A stretch of 64,000 nucleotides of DNA from Massilia sp. UMI-21 (GCA_015277795.1 CP063848.1:1736001-1800000), one strand, 5' to 3'; shown: positions 1-7,707, counted from the stretch's first letter. Numbers and translations are program-made. Notes: generated by a model from the sequence alone, not told the origin.

Positions 1-487
1 CGAGTATCGGCGCAACCGCGGCGGCGTCCAGCTGGCGCAGGTTCTCGACCGGCGCCACGCCTTTGCGCGCCAGGTAGGGATGATCCGCAGTGGCCGGCTG
101 GGCGGCGTCCCACAGCGCGGCCGCTTTCTTGGCTGCGTCGGCCCGGCGCCGAGCGTCTTCGCGCTTCGTGATGAGGCGCATGGCTTCAACCCTGGCGCGG
201 TGCGCGTCTTCCTCGGCCGGGCTGAGTGTGCGCCCGATGTCGGCGCGCCAGCTCTGATGCAGGCCGGTGCGGTGGTCGCCGATGACGCCAGCAGGCACAG
301 CACCGCCGTGCAGCACGTACCAGCCCGCATCGTCCTTGGGTTTGCCATTGCTGGAGAACCGGCGCAGCTTGCCATCGGCGTGGATCACGTCGGGCGGCGT
401 CAGGCCGGCCGCTGCGATCTGGTCGCGGAACTGCGAAACGGCGGCGGCCTCAAAGCCTACGCTTTGAATTTTCGGAGTGCTACCCAT
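1..487 (-). CDS. P4-type phage/plasmid DNA primase, N-terminal fragment (gene runs off the window)
   Basis: An open minus-strand frame begins with ATG at 487 (MGSTPKIQSVGFEAAA) and is still open at base 1, giving about 162 residues with the C-terminus outside the window. The motif DHPYLARKGV near residue 135 is typical of the N-terminal region of TOPRIM-type primase or primase-helicase proteins of P4-like elements. Such proteins prime and unwind DNA for replication of the excised element. The start overlaps the stop of the upstream ORF (480-977) by 8 bp, so the two are probably translationally coupled. The TOPRIM and helicase parts cannot be seen, so the exact subfamily is open. Assignment rests on the motif and the integrase/AlpA context. 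Confidence 0.6.
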   Translation of the reverse strand, partial: MGSTPKIQSVGFEAAAVSQFRDQIAAAGLTPPDVIHADGKLRRFSSNGKPKDDAGWYVLHGGAVPAGVIGDHRTGLHQSWRADIGRTLSPAEEDAHRARVEAMRLITKREDARRRADAAKKAAALWDAAQPATADHPYLARKGVAPVENLRQLDAAAVAPIL

Positions 488-977
488 TGGCTTGCACCTC
501 CCAGCGTTCGCGCTCCTCGTTGGTTGGCTCGTAGTTCGGGTCGATCATCACCCACGGCACGATGCCGTAATGGTCGCCAGCCAGGTAAAGAATGCGGGAG
601 CGGTCAGGTTCCGCGAACTGGTCGATGTTCCGCAGGATGAATTCGACTTCGCCTACCCATTGCTGGTCGTCCGGCGTGCTGAAGTAGACCTCTTGGTATT
701 TGCGGGAAAAGGCTAGCGTGCCGCCTTCGTAGCGCAGCGGAGGCTGCGGGCCGACTTCGGGCGGGTTAGGCAGCGTCTTCTGCTTCGTGCGCCAATCCTC
801 GGCGTCGGTTTTGCGCACCAGGGCTTGCAGAATGCGCAGATCGCCGCACCAGTCGGGATTTAAGCCCGGCTCCGCCTGGAGGCTCTCGATGTGCTCGACT
901 GCGGCCGCATGGCTGTCAAACGCACCAAGGAATGCGCCGGCCATCGTTTTGACCGTCCAGAGGCAAGCGGCGCTCAT
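480..977 (-). CDS. hypothetical protein of the integrated element
   Basis: 165 residues, family not recognised. The sequence is rich in Trp, Asp and Pro and has no signal peptide or membrane segment, so it is probably cytosolic. It lies inside a tightly packed minus-strand operon: its ATG overlaps the stop of the upstream small ORF (ATGA at 974-977) and its own stop overlaps the primase start by 8 bp. That coupling with a primase suggests a role in element replication or its control. No function is assigned. Confidence 0.6.
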   Translation of the reverse strand: MSAACLWTVKTMAGAFLGAFDSHAAAVEHIESLQAEPGLNPDWCGDLRILQALVRKTDAEDWRTKQKTLPNPPEVGPQPPLRYEGGTLAFSRKYQEVYFSTPDDQQWVGEVEFILRNIDQFAEPDRSRILYLAGDHYGIVPWVMIDPNYEPTNEERERWEVQANG

Positions 978-1174
978 GCTGCACCTCCCGCGATGGCGGC
1001 GAGCTGCTGGGCCAGGTCGTCGGCCAGGCTGGCGGACACGGCCAGCGCGTCGGCTTGGCCGGTAGCGGGCAGCAGTGCGAATGCACCCAGCATGGCGCCG
1101 ATGGTGTCGGCGATGCCGGCGAGGCGGCGAATTTGTTCGGAGTGGGATTGTACGGACGAGCTGGTGCCAGGCAT
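974..1174 (-). CDS. small protein of the integrated element, first gene of the primase operon
   Basis: 66 residues starting MPGTSSSVQSHSEQ, mostly helical and Ala/Leu-rich (ADTIGAMLGAF, LAVSASLADDLAQQL). The start at 1174 was chosen because a near-ideal ribosome-binding site (AAGGAGG, 5 bases before the ATG) precedes it. The same frame stays open upstream to 1513, and that extension has the look of Ash/Icd-like phage proteins (…AAVVGRLRPAGFL…NPVIRRSS…), so a 179-residue form from 1513 is possible. The stop overlaps the start of the next gene (ATGA). Function unknown; the position resembles the small genes before the primase of P4-like elements. Confidence 0.5.
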   Translation of the reverse strand: MPGTSSSVQSHSEQIRRLAGIADTIGAMLGAFALLPATGQADALAVSASLADDLAQQLAAIAGGAA

Positions 1175-1517
1175 GTGAGCCTCCTTGAGTAGCGGTTTAG
1201 AACCGCTCCGCCCGCTGCTAAACGGGGAGGAGCGGCGAATGACAGGGTTAGCAGACCGGTACTCAAGGAAACCGGCAGGCCGAAGCCTCCCCACCACCGC
1301 CGCCCCATAGGAGGTACAGCATGGTACGGACGAAAAAATACCGCCTTTGGCGGTTGTCCGCCTTGAGTAATTCGGGCTGCTAAACCCGGTTCCGTCTTTT
1401 TCGGGAACGCAAACAGTATCGGACCAAGATGGACGAACCGTCAAGCGATTTGTGTGGATCTGGGCCGCACGGCACGGCCGGGCGCCTTGATAGGTCGGGT
1501 GCATCATGCGCACCGCC
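1175..1517 (-). other. leader between AlpA-like gene and primase operon, with Ash/Icd-like open frame
   Basis: This 343-base stretch has no independent gene I can support. The minus-strand frame of the downstream small ORF is open across it from 1513. Part of its translation (YGAAVVGRLRPAGFL, then NPVIRRSS) resembles Ash-family/Icd-like peptides coded in the leader of P4-type elements. A half-site-like GGACCAAGATGGAC at 1424-1437 recalls the palindrome next to the AlpA-like gene (1756-1768). In P4 the equivalent leader carries an immunity RNA; whether this one does cannot be told by eye. Confidence 0.3.
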
Positions 1518-1733
1518 TTAGTGGGCCGACGAGATCAGAGCACGGATGTCCTCGACGCGCCACGCCGTGGTGCGCGGGCCGAGCTTGACGGGGGAGGGAA
1601 AGCGGCCCGACTTCACGCCGGCCCACCAGGTGGATTTACAGACCGGCACGACGGCCGGCACCGGCGGCTGTACCTTGTTATCGCCGATGATTTGCGGCAG
1701 GCGGAGAAAGCCGGTTTCGGGGAGTTGATGCAT
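1518..1733 (-). CDS. AlpA-family phage transcriptional regulator
   Basis: 71 residues. The architecture is that of AlpA/MerR-like excisionase-type regulators: FLRLPQIIG, then the recognition region KSTWWAGVKSGRFPSPVKLG, then TTAWRVEDIRAL. The winged-helix fold is expected to bind DNA. In P4-like and CP4 elements such proteins activate integrase or primase operons or act as directionality factors. A GGAG ribosome-binding site lies 8 bases before the ATG. The gene heads the minus-strand operon toward the primase and is preceded by a compact inverted repeat (1737-1781) that could be its own operator. Confidence 0.85.
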   Translation of the reverse strand: MHQLPETGFLRLPQIIGDNKVQPPVPAVVPVCKSTWWAGVKSGRFPSPVKLGPRTTAWRVEDIRALISSAH

Positions 1734-1736
1734 TCG

Positions 1737-1781
1737 ATTGCTCCTGTCTGAATTAGTCCAAAGTGGACCGATAGGAGCAAT
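1737..1781. promoter_or_regulatory. nested inverted repeat upstream of the AlpA-like gene, candidate operator
   Basis: ATTGCTCCT (1737-1745) is repeated in inverted form as AGGAGCAAT (1773-1781). Between them is the palindrome GTCCA-AAG-TGGAC (1756-1768). The first arm overlaps the ribosome-binding site of the AlpA-like gene, so a protein bound here or a hairpin in the mRNA could control it. This is inference from symmetry and position. Confidence 0.35.
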
Positions 1782-1887
1782 ATTGATTTCTCTGGTTATA
1801 GTCGAAAAGCCCCTGTCCAGGTGCGCCGTACGACATACCGGATGACGTTACACCGTTCCGGCAGGCACATATTTCTACCGCAACCCG

Positions 1888-2535
1888 TTACGCTCTACCG
1901 GTAGACTGAGTCTTCTTCCAGTCCGCAATCCAAGCCCTGGCAGTCCGGAATGTTACTGGAACCTCTTTCCCTGCGATTGCTTCCGCCGCGCTGTCCATAC
2001 TTTTGTAATTAGCCATATTCGCATCGCACCATGCGAAAACATCGGCCTTCATTTTTCTGTTCTCGCTGTGTCGTGCGTCTAGCCCCGCTAAGGAAAACTT
2101 TTTAGCATCTAATCCTTTTTCCATGCCTCTGCCGGAAATCGTTCCTTGTAATATCCCAAGCCAATGCCAAGCGTCACAGACATAGCTCCAGGCTTCTATG
2201 CTTCCTTTTTCCGCCCTGAACGCTTGAATAGCGTATGCGCAGGCGACTTGCATTGTTGCGATTTGAATGATTGCCGCTTTGAAGCCTGGGGCGAATGGCT
2301 CGCCCTCCCAGTCAGTGAGGTTCTCAGTCTTCACTAACTCGTCGAACTGCTTTGTGCCAGTAGTTTCTGGGTTAGCCCATAATTCCTCGAAAATAATTTC
2401 CCAAAAGACCGGAGCATTCGGCAGATCCCATTTTTCCCATACCTCGACTAAACCGCTGATTACTAATCCGGCTTCCGATATAGGTGTTCGCAAACTTACT
2501 GGTGGCCTTGGCTCAATATCATGATCTTCGGTCAT
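1888..2535 (-). CDS. unrecognised cargo protein of the integrated element
   Basis: 215 residues, no family recognised with certainty. Base composition is visibly more AT-rich than the flanking chromosome, which fits recent transfer. There is no signal peptide. The centre is a hydrophobic, Trp/Ala-rich helical stretch (about residues 88-130). The C-terminal part (about 176-208: MDSAAEAIAGKEVPV, then FRTARAWIADWKK) looks like a helix-turn-helix-type domain shared by several element-borne hypothetical proteins. It sits between the integrase and the AlpA-like gene, a position that often carries accessory cargo in P4-type elements. A defence or regulatory role is possible but nothing in the sequence proves it. 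Confidence 0.6.
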   Translation of the reverse strand: MTEDHDIEPRPPVSLRTPISEAGLVISGLVEVWEKWDLPNAPVFWEIIFEELWANPETTGTKQFDELVKTENLTDWEGEPFAPGFKAAIIQIATMQVACAYAIQAFRAEKGSIEAWSYVCDAWHWLGILQGTISGRGMEKGLDAKKFSLAGLDARHSENRKMKADVFAWCDANMANYKSMDSAAEAIAGKEVPVTFRTARAWIADWKKTQSTGRA

Positions 2536-2601
2536 ACGTATTCCTTATTATTTGACAGGGAAATGGACGGATGTTTCGGCGGATATTCAACTATCTGCGC
2601 G

Positions 2602-3843
2602 CTATGTTCTAGTTGCGTTGACTCGCAACTCATCCAAATAATCCGCCCATTGCTGCATCATCTTCCGCCGCTCGGGTAGATGGGCTGTCCGGTTATAGGC
2701 CCGGCCGTTCGGGTCTTTCACGGCGTGCGCCAGCTGGTGCTCGATCAGATCCGGCCGGAAGCCAAGTACCTCGTCCAGGATCGTGCGGGCCATCGCCCGG
2801 AAGCCGTGGCCGCTCATCTCATCTTTGCTGATACCCATGCGCCGCATCGCCGCCAGGATCGCGTTATCGCTCATCGGCCTGGCGCCGGTGCGGGCGCTGG
2901 GGAACACGTACCGCCCATGTCCGGTTAGCGGCTGAATCTCGCGCAGGATCGCCACAGCCTGGGTGGCCAGGGGGACGATATGGGGCGTGCCGGTCTTGGT
3001 GACGGTGTAGCGCCACTCCGCGGCGTCCAGATCGATATGAGCCCACTCGGCCGCGCGTAGCTCACCAGGACGCACGAACACCAGCGGGGCGAGGCGCAGC
3101 GCACAGGACACGGTAAGCGTGCCTTGATAAGCGTCCATGCTGCGCAGGATGCCGCCGACCTGTTCCGGCTCCGTCACCGCGGCGAAATGCTCACCACGGA
3201 CCGGGGGCAGGGCACCGCGCAGATCCCCAGAAGGATCGCGGGAGGCCCGGCCGGTGGCTACGGCATAGCGGAACACCTGGCCGCAATTGCTCATGGCGCG
3301 GTGGGCCGTCTCCAGGGCGCCGCGCGCTTCAATCTTGCGGACTACTTGCAGCAGTTCGGGCGATGTGATCTCGGCAATCGGTCTGTTGCCTAAGTCGGGG
3401 AAGATGTCTCGCTCAAGGCGTCGAATGATCCTGTCGCCGTGCGAAGGAACCCAGCCAGGCGAATGCTTCTCGTACCACTCTCGAGCGACAAATTCAAAGC
3501 TGTTAGTGGCATGGACTCTACGCAACGTCTTTTGCGCCTTGCGGCTGTGGCTTGGGTCAATGCCATCGGCGATCTGTTTGCGTGCATCGTCGCGCCGCTC
3601 GCGCGCATCCTTCAGGCTGACATCGGGGTAGGTGCCTAAAGACAACAGCTTCTCTTTGCCGTCTATGCGGTACTTTAAGCGCCACCACTTACCGCCCGTG
3701 GGGGTAACCAGGAGGAACAGGCCGCGCTCGTCGAACAGCTTAACCGGCTTGGCGCCGGGCTTGGCGTTGCTAATGGCCTTGTCCGTCAGGGGCTTGCCCT
3801 TGCTGGCCGGCTTCGGAGTTGGGGTAACGTCGTCTAGTGGCAT
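2602..3843 (-). CDS. int: tyrosine-type site-specific integrase, P4 family
   Basis: 413 residues from MPLDDVTPTP at 3843; the frame is open further upstream, but that extension runs back through the tmRNA gene and is not coding. The N-terminal DUF4102-type arm-binding region (LTDKAISNAKPG, then WWRLKYRIDGKEKLLSLGTY) is followed by a core-binding and a catalytic domain. Catalytic residues are visible: Arg258 (FVRPGELR), His346/Arg349 (SGHGFRAMAR), His373 (EHQLAHA) and Tyr383 (RAYNRT). The enzyme should recombine the element's attP with the 3' end of ssrA, which lies 166 bp upstream on the same strand. The GGGGGTAAC repeats around its start may be arm-type binding sites. Confidence 0.95.
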   Translation of the reverse strand: MPLDDVTPTPKPASKGKPLTDKAISNAKPGAKPVKLFDERGLFLLVTPTGGKWWRLKYRIDGKEKLLSLGTYPDVSLKDARERRDDARKQIADGIDPSHSRKAQKTLRRVHATNSFEFVAREWYEKHSPGWVPSHGDRIIRRLERDIFPDLGNRPIAEITSPELLQVVRKIEARGALETAHRAMSNCGQVFRYAVATGRASRDPSGDLRGALPPVRGEHFAAVTEPEQVGGILRSMDAYQGTLTVSCALRLAPLVFVRPGELRAAEWAHIDLDAAEWRYTVTKTGTPHIVPLATQAVAILREIQPLTGHGRYVFPSARTGARPMSDNAILAAMRRMGISKDEMSGHGFRAMARTILDEVLGFRPDLIEHQLAHAVKDPNGRAYNRTAHLPERRKMMQQWADYLDELRVNATRT

Positions 3844-3845
3844 GG

Positions 3846-3930
3846 TGGGGGTAACAGTTTTGGGGGTAAGGGAGTTACCCCAAGAGATACCCCCACAAAG
3901 TTTTGGATGTCGTTGGACTATGTTACCCCT
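3846..3930. repeat. cluster of GGGGGTAAC-type repeats at the integrase start, candidate arm sites
   Basis: GGGGGTAA occurs directly at 3847-3854 and 3862-3869. The inverse TTACCCC occurs at 3875-3881 and 3924-3930, with ATACCCCC at 3887-3894. Further copies lie inside the integrase gene (GGGGTAAC at 3821 and 3701). The direct and inverted arrangement between ssrA and int is what arm-type integrase sites or an integrase autoregulatory operator would look like. Confidence 0.45.
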
Positions 3931-3950
3931 AAAAATACGATCCCCATAGT

Positions 3951-3977
3951 AAAAAACCCGCACAGAGGCGGGTTTTT
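3951..3977 (-). terminator. rho-independent terminator downstream of ssrA
   Basis: Stem CCCGC (3957-3961) pairs with GCGGG (3968-3972) and is flanked by A6 and T5 runs, so it can work on either strand. On the minus strand it follows the tmRNA 3' end by about 30 bases and precedes the integrase, separating the two transcripts. Confidence 0.7.
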
Positions 3978-4008
3978 GTACGTGGAAAAACCACGTTGGA
4001 GTATTTGT

Positions 4009-4367
4009 TGGTGGAGGCGGAGGGAATCGAACCCTCGTCCGCAAGCACTCTACAGACAGTTCTACATACTTAGCACTATCAATTAATTTAACCTGGACAA
4101 CGGGGATGTGCACCCTTTGGACAAGCGAGTCACCTATTATTTAGCAGTCGACCAAGTGACCCGGCCTACTGCGAGCCCCTGTAAATGAGTCCACGAACCT
4201 TGCGGCACACCCCAGGGGCGAGGTGTTGTGGACCTAGCAGCAATTAAGCTGCGAGTGCGTACGAGTTATCGTTTGCAGTTATTGATTTCTGGATGTATTT
4301 ACGAGGTAACCAGTCCTCGGTATGCCCTGCGCTGCTTTGCAACCCACGTCGAAACCAGGTCGCCCCC
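4009..4367 (-). ncRNA. ssrA: transfer-messenger RNA (tmRNA)
   Basis: The 5' end (GGGGGCGACCTGGTTTCGAC, from 4367) and the 3' end (GGTTCGATTCCCTCCGCC, then TCCACCA ending at 4009) are characteristic. The seven terminal bases pair as an acceptor stem with one G-U. A T-arm-like GGTTCGATTCC is present. The tag reading frame encodes ANDNSYALAA followed by TAA, with GCA as resume codon. The RNA rescues stalled ribosomes with SmpB and marks the peptide for proteolysis. Length is about 359 bases, normal for betaproteobacteria. The 3' end is the attachment site of the neighbouring integrase-bearing element and remains intact after insertion. Confidence 0.97.
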
Positions 4368-4382
4368 AACGAAAGAAGCTTC

Positions 4383-4388
4383 ATTGTA
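4383..4388 (-). promoter_or_regulatory. possible -10 box of the ssrA promoter
   Basis: TACAAT on the minus strand lies 15 bases before the mature 5' end, which is acceptable because tmRNA precursors are 5' trimmed. The hexamer 17 bases further upstream (CTGCAT) is a poor -35 match, so the call is weak. Confidence 0.3.
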
Positions 4389-4535
4389 CTCCAATTCGCC
4401 GGCACATGCAGCCTGCGTGCGTGGGAACCGCTACATGTCAAGCCGGTCCAAAAGATAGGCTTTTAGCATGACGAACTTGCAATATCATGACCCGCTTGCG
4501 CCGTCTGCCTCAGGTCTTTCGACAAGGAATCAGGA

Positions 4536-5393
4536 ATGGTTTGTATTGTCTGCGGTAACTCTCAAACAGCCGGGATCGCTGCGTGGCATGCCACCTGTCC
4601 GACTTGCCATTACGAAAGCGCGGCGCTGTCCGTCGCCATCAACCAGCATACCGGGCCCGAGGTCAACGAAGCCGAGCGCGAAGCGGGGCTGAAGGCTCTG
4701 CGGCTCGAGAACTTCCGGGCCATCGTGCAGTACGCCAAGCGGCATGTCCGGCCCGGCGCGCGCAGCCTGCTCGACGTGGGCAGTGCGCACGGCTGGTTCC
4801 TGGAGACCGCAAGCGAGGACTTCGGCGTGCTCGGCGTCGAGCCCGATGCGGTGGTCGGTTCGCGCGCCGCCGCCCGCGGCCTGCCGGTGCGGGCCGGCTT
4901 CTTCCCCCGACGTGCTGCGCGAGGGCGAGCGCTTCGACGTGATCGTCTTCAACGACGTCATCGAACATATCCCGGACATCCGCAGCGCCCTCGACGCCTG
5001 CCGCGCGCGCCTCAATCCGGACGGCATCCTGATCCTCAACCTGCCGAACAGCCGCGGCTTCTTCTACCGTCTCTCGAAAGTCATCGCCCGGCTGGGCTGG
5101 CGCTCGCCGTTCGAGCGGCTATGGCAGAAAGGCCTGCCCTCGCCGCACGTGCATTACTTCAGCGCCGGTAACCTGGCCAAGCTGGTGGCCGGGCGCGGCT
5201 TCGACCTGGTCGACAGCGCCGAACTGCCGGCCCTGCGCGCCAGGGGCTTGCGCGAGCGGCTCCGTTGCGCCGGCAACGTCTCGCCGTTGTTGCTGTGGGT
5301 GCAGTACATCGCCATCCTGTGCGCGATTCCGGTGCTGCGGATTTTCCCGAGCGACATCATCGTCTGCATCTTCCGAAAAAAACCGCAGGCTGA
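4536..5393 (+). pseudogene. class I SAM-dependent methyltransferase with frameshift
   Basis: The N-terminus carries a zinc-ribbon-like pair (CIVC and CPTC, residues 3-6 and 21-24), then the SAM-binding motif LLDVGSAHGWF. The frame breaks at a run of five C bases (4904-4908). Removing one C restores GFFPDVLREGERFDVIVFND and the rest of the methyltransferase core (VIEHIPD, NPDGILILNLPNS) up to IIVCIFRK. After that the corrected frame lacks a natural stop and runs to 5583 into the opposite gene. A second slip at the A7 run (5376-5382) would end it at TGA 5391-5393. It could be a true frameshift, a sequencing error or a slippage-expressed gene. The substrate is unknown. Confidence 0.7.
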
Positions 5394-5404
5394 GTGCCTG
5401 CGGT
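5376..5404 (-). terminator. rho-independent terminator of the glycine-zipper gene
   Basis: Perfect 9-bp stem ACCGCAGGC (5382-5390) / GCCTGCGGT (5396-5404) with a 5-base loop, followed on the minus strand by a run of seven T. It also overlaps the end of the converging methyltransferase frame. Confidence 0.85.
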
Positions 5405-5438
5405 CTGTGGAGTCAAACTGCGGAGTAGGGCAGACCGT

Positions 5439-6101
5439 TCAGCGGTTGCGGTTGGCGACCTCGTTGCCGATCATGCCGCCGCCGATGATGCCGGCCACCG
5501 TGGCGAGCTTCTTGCCATTGCCGCCGCCGATCTGGTTGCCGATCAGGCCGCCGATCACGGCGCCGGTGCCGATGCCGACATAGTTCGGCTGGGCCGGTGC
5601 GGGAGCAGGGGCCGGCTGCGGGTAGTAACGCGGCTCGCTCGGCTTGGCGTGCACCACGCGGGTCTTCTCGACCACCTTCACCACCGGCTTTTCACGGATC
5701 ACTTCCTTGACCACGACGCGCTCGGGGGCCGGCGCCGGCTGGGCGGCCGGCTGGGCGTAGGCGACCGGCATGGCCATCTGCGGCGCCGGGCCGGCTGCCA
5801 GCTGGGTGGCCAGTTGCGGCGTCACCGGCGTGGCCGACAGCGGCGTGGCAGCCTGGCCCTGGACCGCGGCAGCCGGCACCATCACGACCTGGCCCTGGGC
5901 GGTGGTGACCGGCACCATCCCGGGCTGCTGCGCCACCGCATACGGCGCGGCGGCCAGCGGGGCCGCCAGGGCGTTGGGGGCGCTGTTCGAATGCGGCAGC
6001 AGGCCGGTGATCGCGGCGGCGCCGGTCAGGCTGACGATCACGACCGACACGGCGGCAGCGGCCATCAGGGGGTGAATGCGGTTGAGGCGGGTGGTTTCCA
6101 T
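5439..6101 (-). CDS. glycine-zipper (17-kDa antigen/2TM type) envelope protein
   Basis: 220 residues. An N-terminal hydrophobic segment (about 11-33) anchors the protein or acts as an uncleaved signal. A long Ala/Pro/Gln-rich linker follows, then a charged stretch (VVVKEVIREKPVVKVVEK), and a C-terminal glycine-zipper domain with alternating Gly (GIGTGAVIGGLIGNQIGGG, about residues 175-193; then GIIGGGMIGNEVANR). Such zippers are found in Rickettsia 17-kDa antigen-like and SlyB-like proteins, which insert in the outer membrane. No lipobox Cys is present. Monocistronic, with its own terminator. Confidence 0.8.
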   Translation of the reverse strand: METTRLNRIHPLMAAAAVSVVIVSLTGAAAITGLLPHSNSAPNALAAPLAAAPYAVAQQPGMVPVTTAQGQVVMVPAAAVQGQAATPLSATPVTPQLATQLAAGPAPQMAMPVAYAQPAAQPAPAPERVVVKEVIREKPVVKVVEKTRVVHAKPSEPRYYPQPAPAPAPAQPNYVGIGTGAVIGGLIGNQIGGGNGKKLATVAGIIGGGMIGNEVANRNR

Positions 6102-6257
6102 GTTCTGCTCCGTAGAAGACGTTTTGTTGTCGTATGGGAGTAGATTACCGGTGAGCCCGGTACAGAACTAGACGAAAGCCTGTATCAATCGTAAAGACTT
6201 GTAAGCGACCGGCGCAGCGGCGGGCCAGGACGACCCGCCGGGAAGGTGAAGGGAGTC

Positions 6258-6965
6258 TCAGGCCGCCGATGCGGTCGCGCGTGCCGATTCCACTAGCTTG
6301 CGCAGGGTATGCAGCAGGTCGGTCGGGGTGTCGAGCAGGTAGTCGGCGCCCCAGGTCGAGGGTTCGATGGCGCCGCAATAGCCCCAGTTGCAGGCAACCG
6401 TCACCATGCCGGCGGCGTGGCCGGCTTCGACGTCGCGCTTGTCGTCACCGACGTACCAGCAGTGTTCCGGATCCACGCCGAGGCGGCGGGCGCCTTCCAG
6501 CAGCGGGGCCGGGTGGGGCTTCGGGAAGCCGGTGGTGTCGCCCGACACCACGCAGCCCGCGTGCGACAGGCCGATCTGCGGAATCAGCGGGTCGGTGAAG
6601 CGCGCCGGCTTGTTGGTGACGATGCCCCAGGCCATGCCGGCCTGTTCGATCCCGTGCAGCAGTTCGATGATGCCGCCGAACAGCGAGCTGTGCACGGCCA
6701 TGGTCTCCTGGTAGCGGTCGAACCATTGCAGGCGCAGTTCTTCATAGCCCTCGTCGCCCGGCGCCAGGCCGAAGGCGGCGCCGATCATGCCGCGCGCGCC
6801 GGCCGAGGCGGTGGGGCGCAGCACCGAATACGGGGTCGGCGGCAGGCCGCGCTCGGTGCGCAGCCAGTTGACGGCGGCCGCGAGGTCGGGCGCGGTGTCG
6901 GCCAGCGTGCCATCGAGGTCGAACAGGATGGCACGCGGTGCCGGCAGGACGGTCGGGAGAGTCAT
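6258..6965 (-). CDS. gph: phosphoglycolate phosphatase (HAD superfamily)
   Basis: 235 residues. HAD motif I FDLDGTLADT (nucleophile Asp16, acid Asp18), motif II at IVTNKP, motif III Lys at FPKPHPAP, and motif IV at YVGDDKRDVEA are all present in order, with a helical cap domain between motifs I and II. The enzyme hydrolyses 2-phosphoglycolate formed during DNA repair or oxygenase activity. It lies 37 bp downstream of ubiG on the same strand, the usual ubiG-gph pairing of Burkholderiales, so they are probably co-transcribed. Confidence 0.92.
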   Translation of the reverse strand: MTLPTVLPAPRAILFDLDGTLADTAPDLAAAVNWLRTERGLPPTPYSVLRPTASAGARGMIGAAFGLAPGDEGYEELRLQWFDRYQETMAVHSSLFGGIIELLHGIEQAGMAWGIVTNKPARFTDPLIPQIGLSHAGCVVSGDTTGFPKPHPAPLLEGARRLGVDPEHCWYVGDDKRDVEAGHAAGMVTVACNWGYCGAIEPSTWGADYLLDTPTDLLHTLRKLVESARATASAA

Positions 6966-7002
6966 GGGAAATAAAGGATCAGGGCGCAGGAGGCAGAACG
7001 GA

Positions 7003-7707
7003 TTACTGCGGCGGCTTGCTGCACGCCACCATGTAGTTCACGTCGGTGTCGTTGTTGAGCGAGTAAATCTTGGTCAGCGGATTGTATGTCAGGCCTTTCA
7101 GGCCGTCGACTTGCAATCCGGCAAGACGCGCAAATTGCGACAGCTCGGCCGGCGTGATGAACTTGGCGTAGTCGTGGGTGCCGCGTGGCAGCATGCGCAG
7201 GATGTATTCCGCGCCGATGACCGCGAACAGGTAGGACTTCGGGTTGCGGTTGAGCGTCGAGAAGAAGATGTGGCCGCCCGGTTTCACCAGGGTGGCGGCG
7301 GCCTGCACGATCGAGGCCGGGTCGGGCACGTGCTCGAGCATTTCCATGCAGGTGACCACGTCGAACTGGCCCGGCTCCTCGGCTGCCATCTCTTCGGCCG
7401 AGATGTGCTTGTAGCGCACCTCCACGCCCGATTCCAGGCTATGCAGGTCGGCCACCTTCAGCGCCTTTTTCGACAGGTCGATGCCGGTCACCTTGGCGCC
7501 CTTGCGCGCCATGGCCTCGGACAGCACGCCGCCGCCGCAGCCGATGTCGATCACCTTCTTGCCCAGCAACGGGGCGCGGGCGTTGATCCACTCGAGGCGC
7601 AAAGGATTAATTTCGTGCAGCGGGCGGAATTCGGACGTCGGGTCCCACCAGCGGTGGGCCAGCTCACTGAATTTCTGGATTTCTAATGGGTCTGCGTTCG
7701 TATTCAT
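7003..7707 (-). CDS. ubiG: bifunctional ubiquinone O-methyltransferase (demethylubiquinol 3-O-methyltransferase)
   Basis: 234 residues from [13 protein letters not shown]; this start matches the family N-terminus, and the 15-residue upstream extension is not typical. SAM-binding motif I is [16 protein letters not shown], followed by VTGIDLS and a post-I region with [10 protein letters not shown]. The conserved UbiG signature [11 protein letters not shown] is at the N-terminus. It catalyses both O-methylations in ubiquinone synthesis at the inner membrane face. It precedes gph and lies downstream of the OmpA-like gene, which has its own terminator. Confidence 0.95.
   Translation of the reverse strand: MNTNADPLEIQKFSELAHRWWDPTSEFRPLHEINPLRLEWINARAPLLGKKVIDIGCGGGVLSEAMARKGAKVTGIDLSKKALKVADLHSLESGVEVRYKHISAEEMAAEEPGQFDVVTCMEMLEHVPDPASIVQAAATLVKPGGHIFFSTLNRNPKSYLFAVIGAEYILRMLPRGTHDYAKFITPAELSQFARLAGLQVDGLKGLTYNPLTKIYSLNNDTDVNYMVACSKPPQ

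Noticed and set aside
3844-4113. N-terminal extension of the integrase into the tmRNA gene
   Set aside because: The frame is open by chance through ssrA; the family N-terminus begins after MPLDDV at 3843, and a terminator lies inside the extension.
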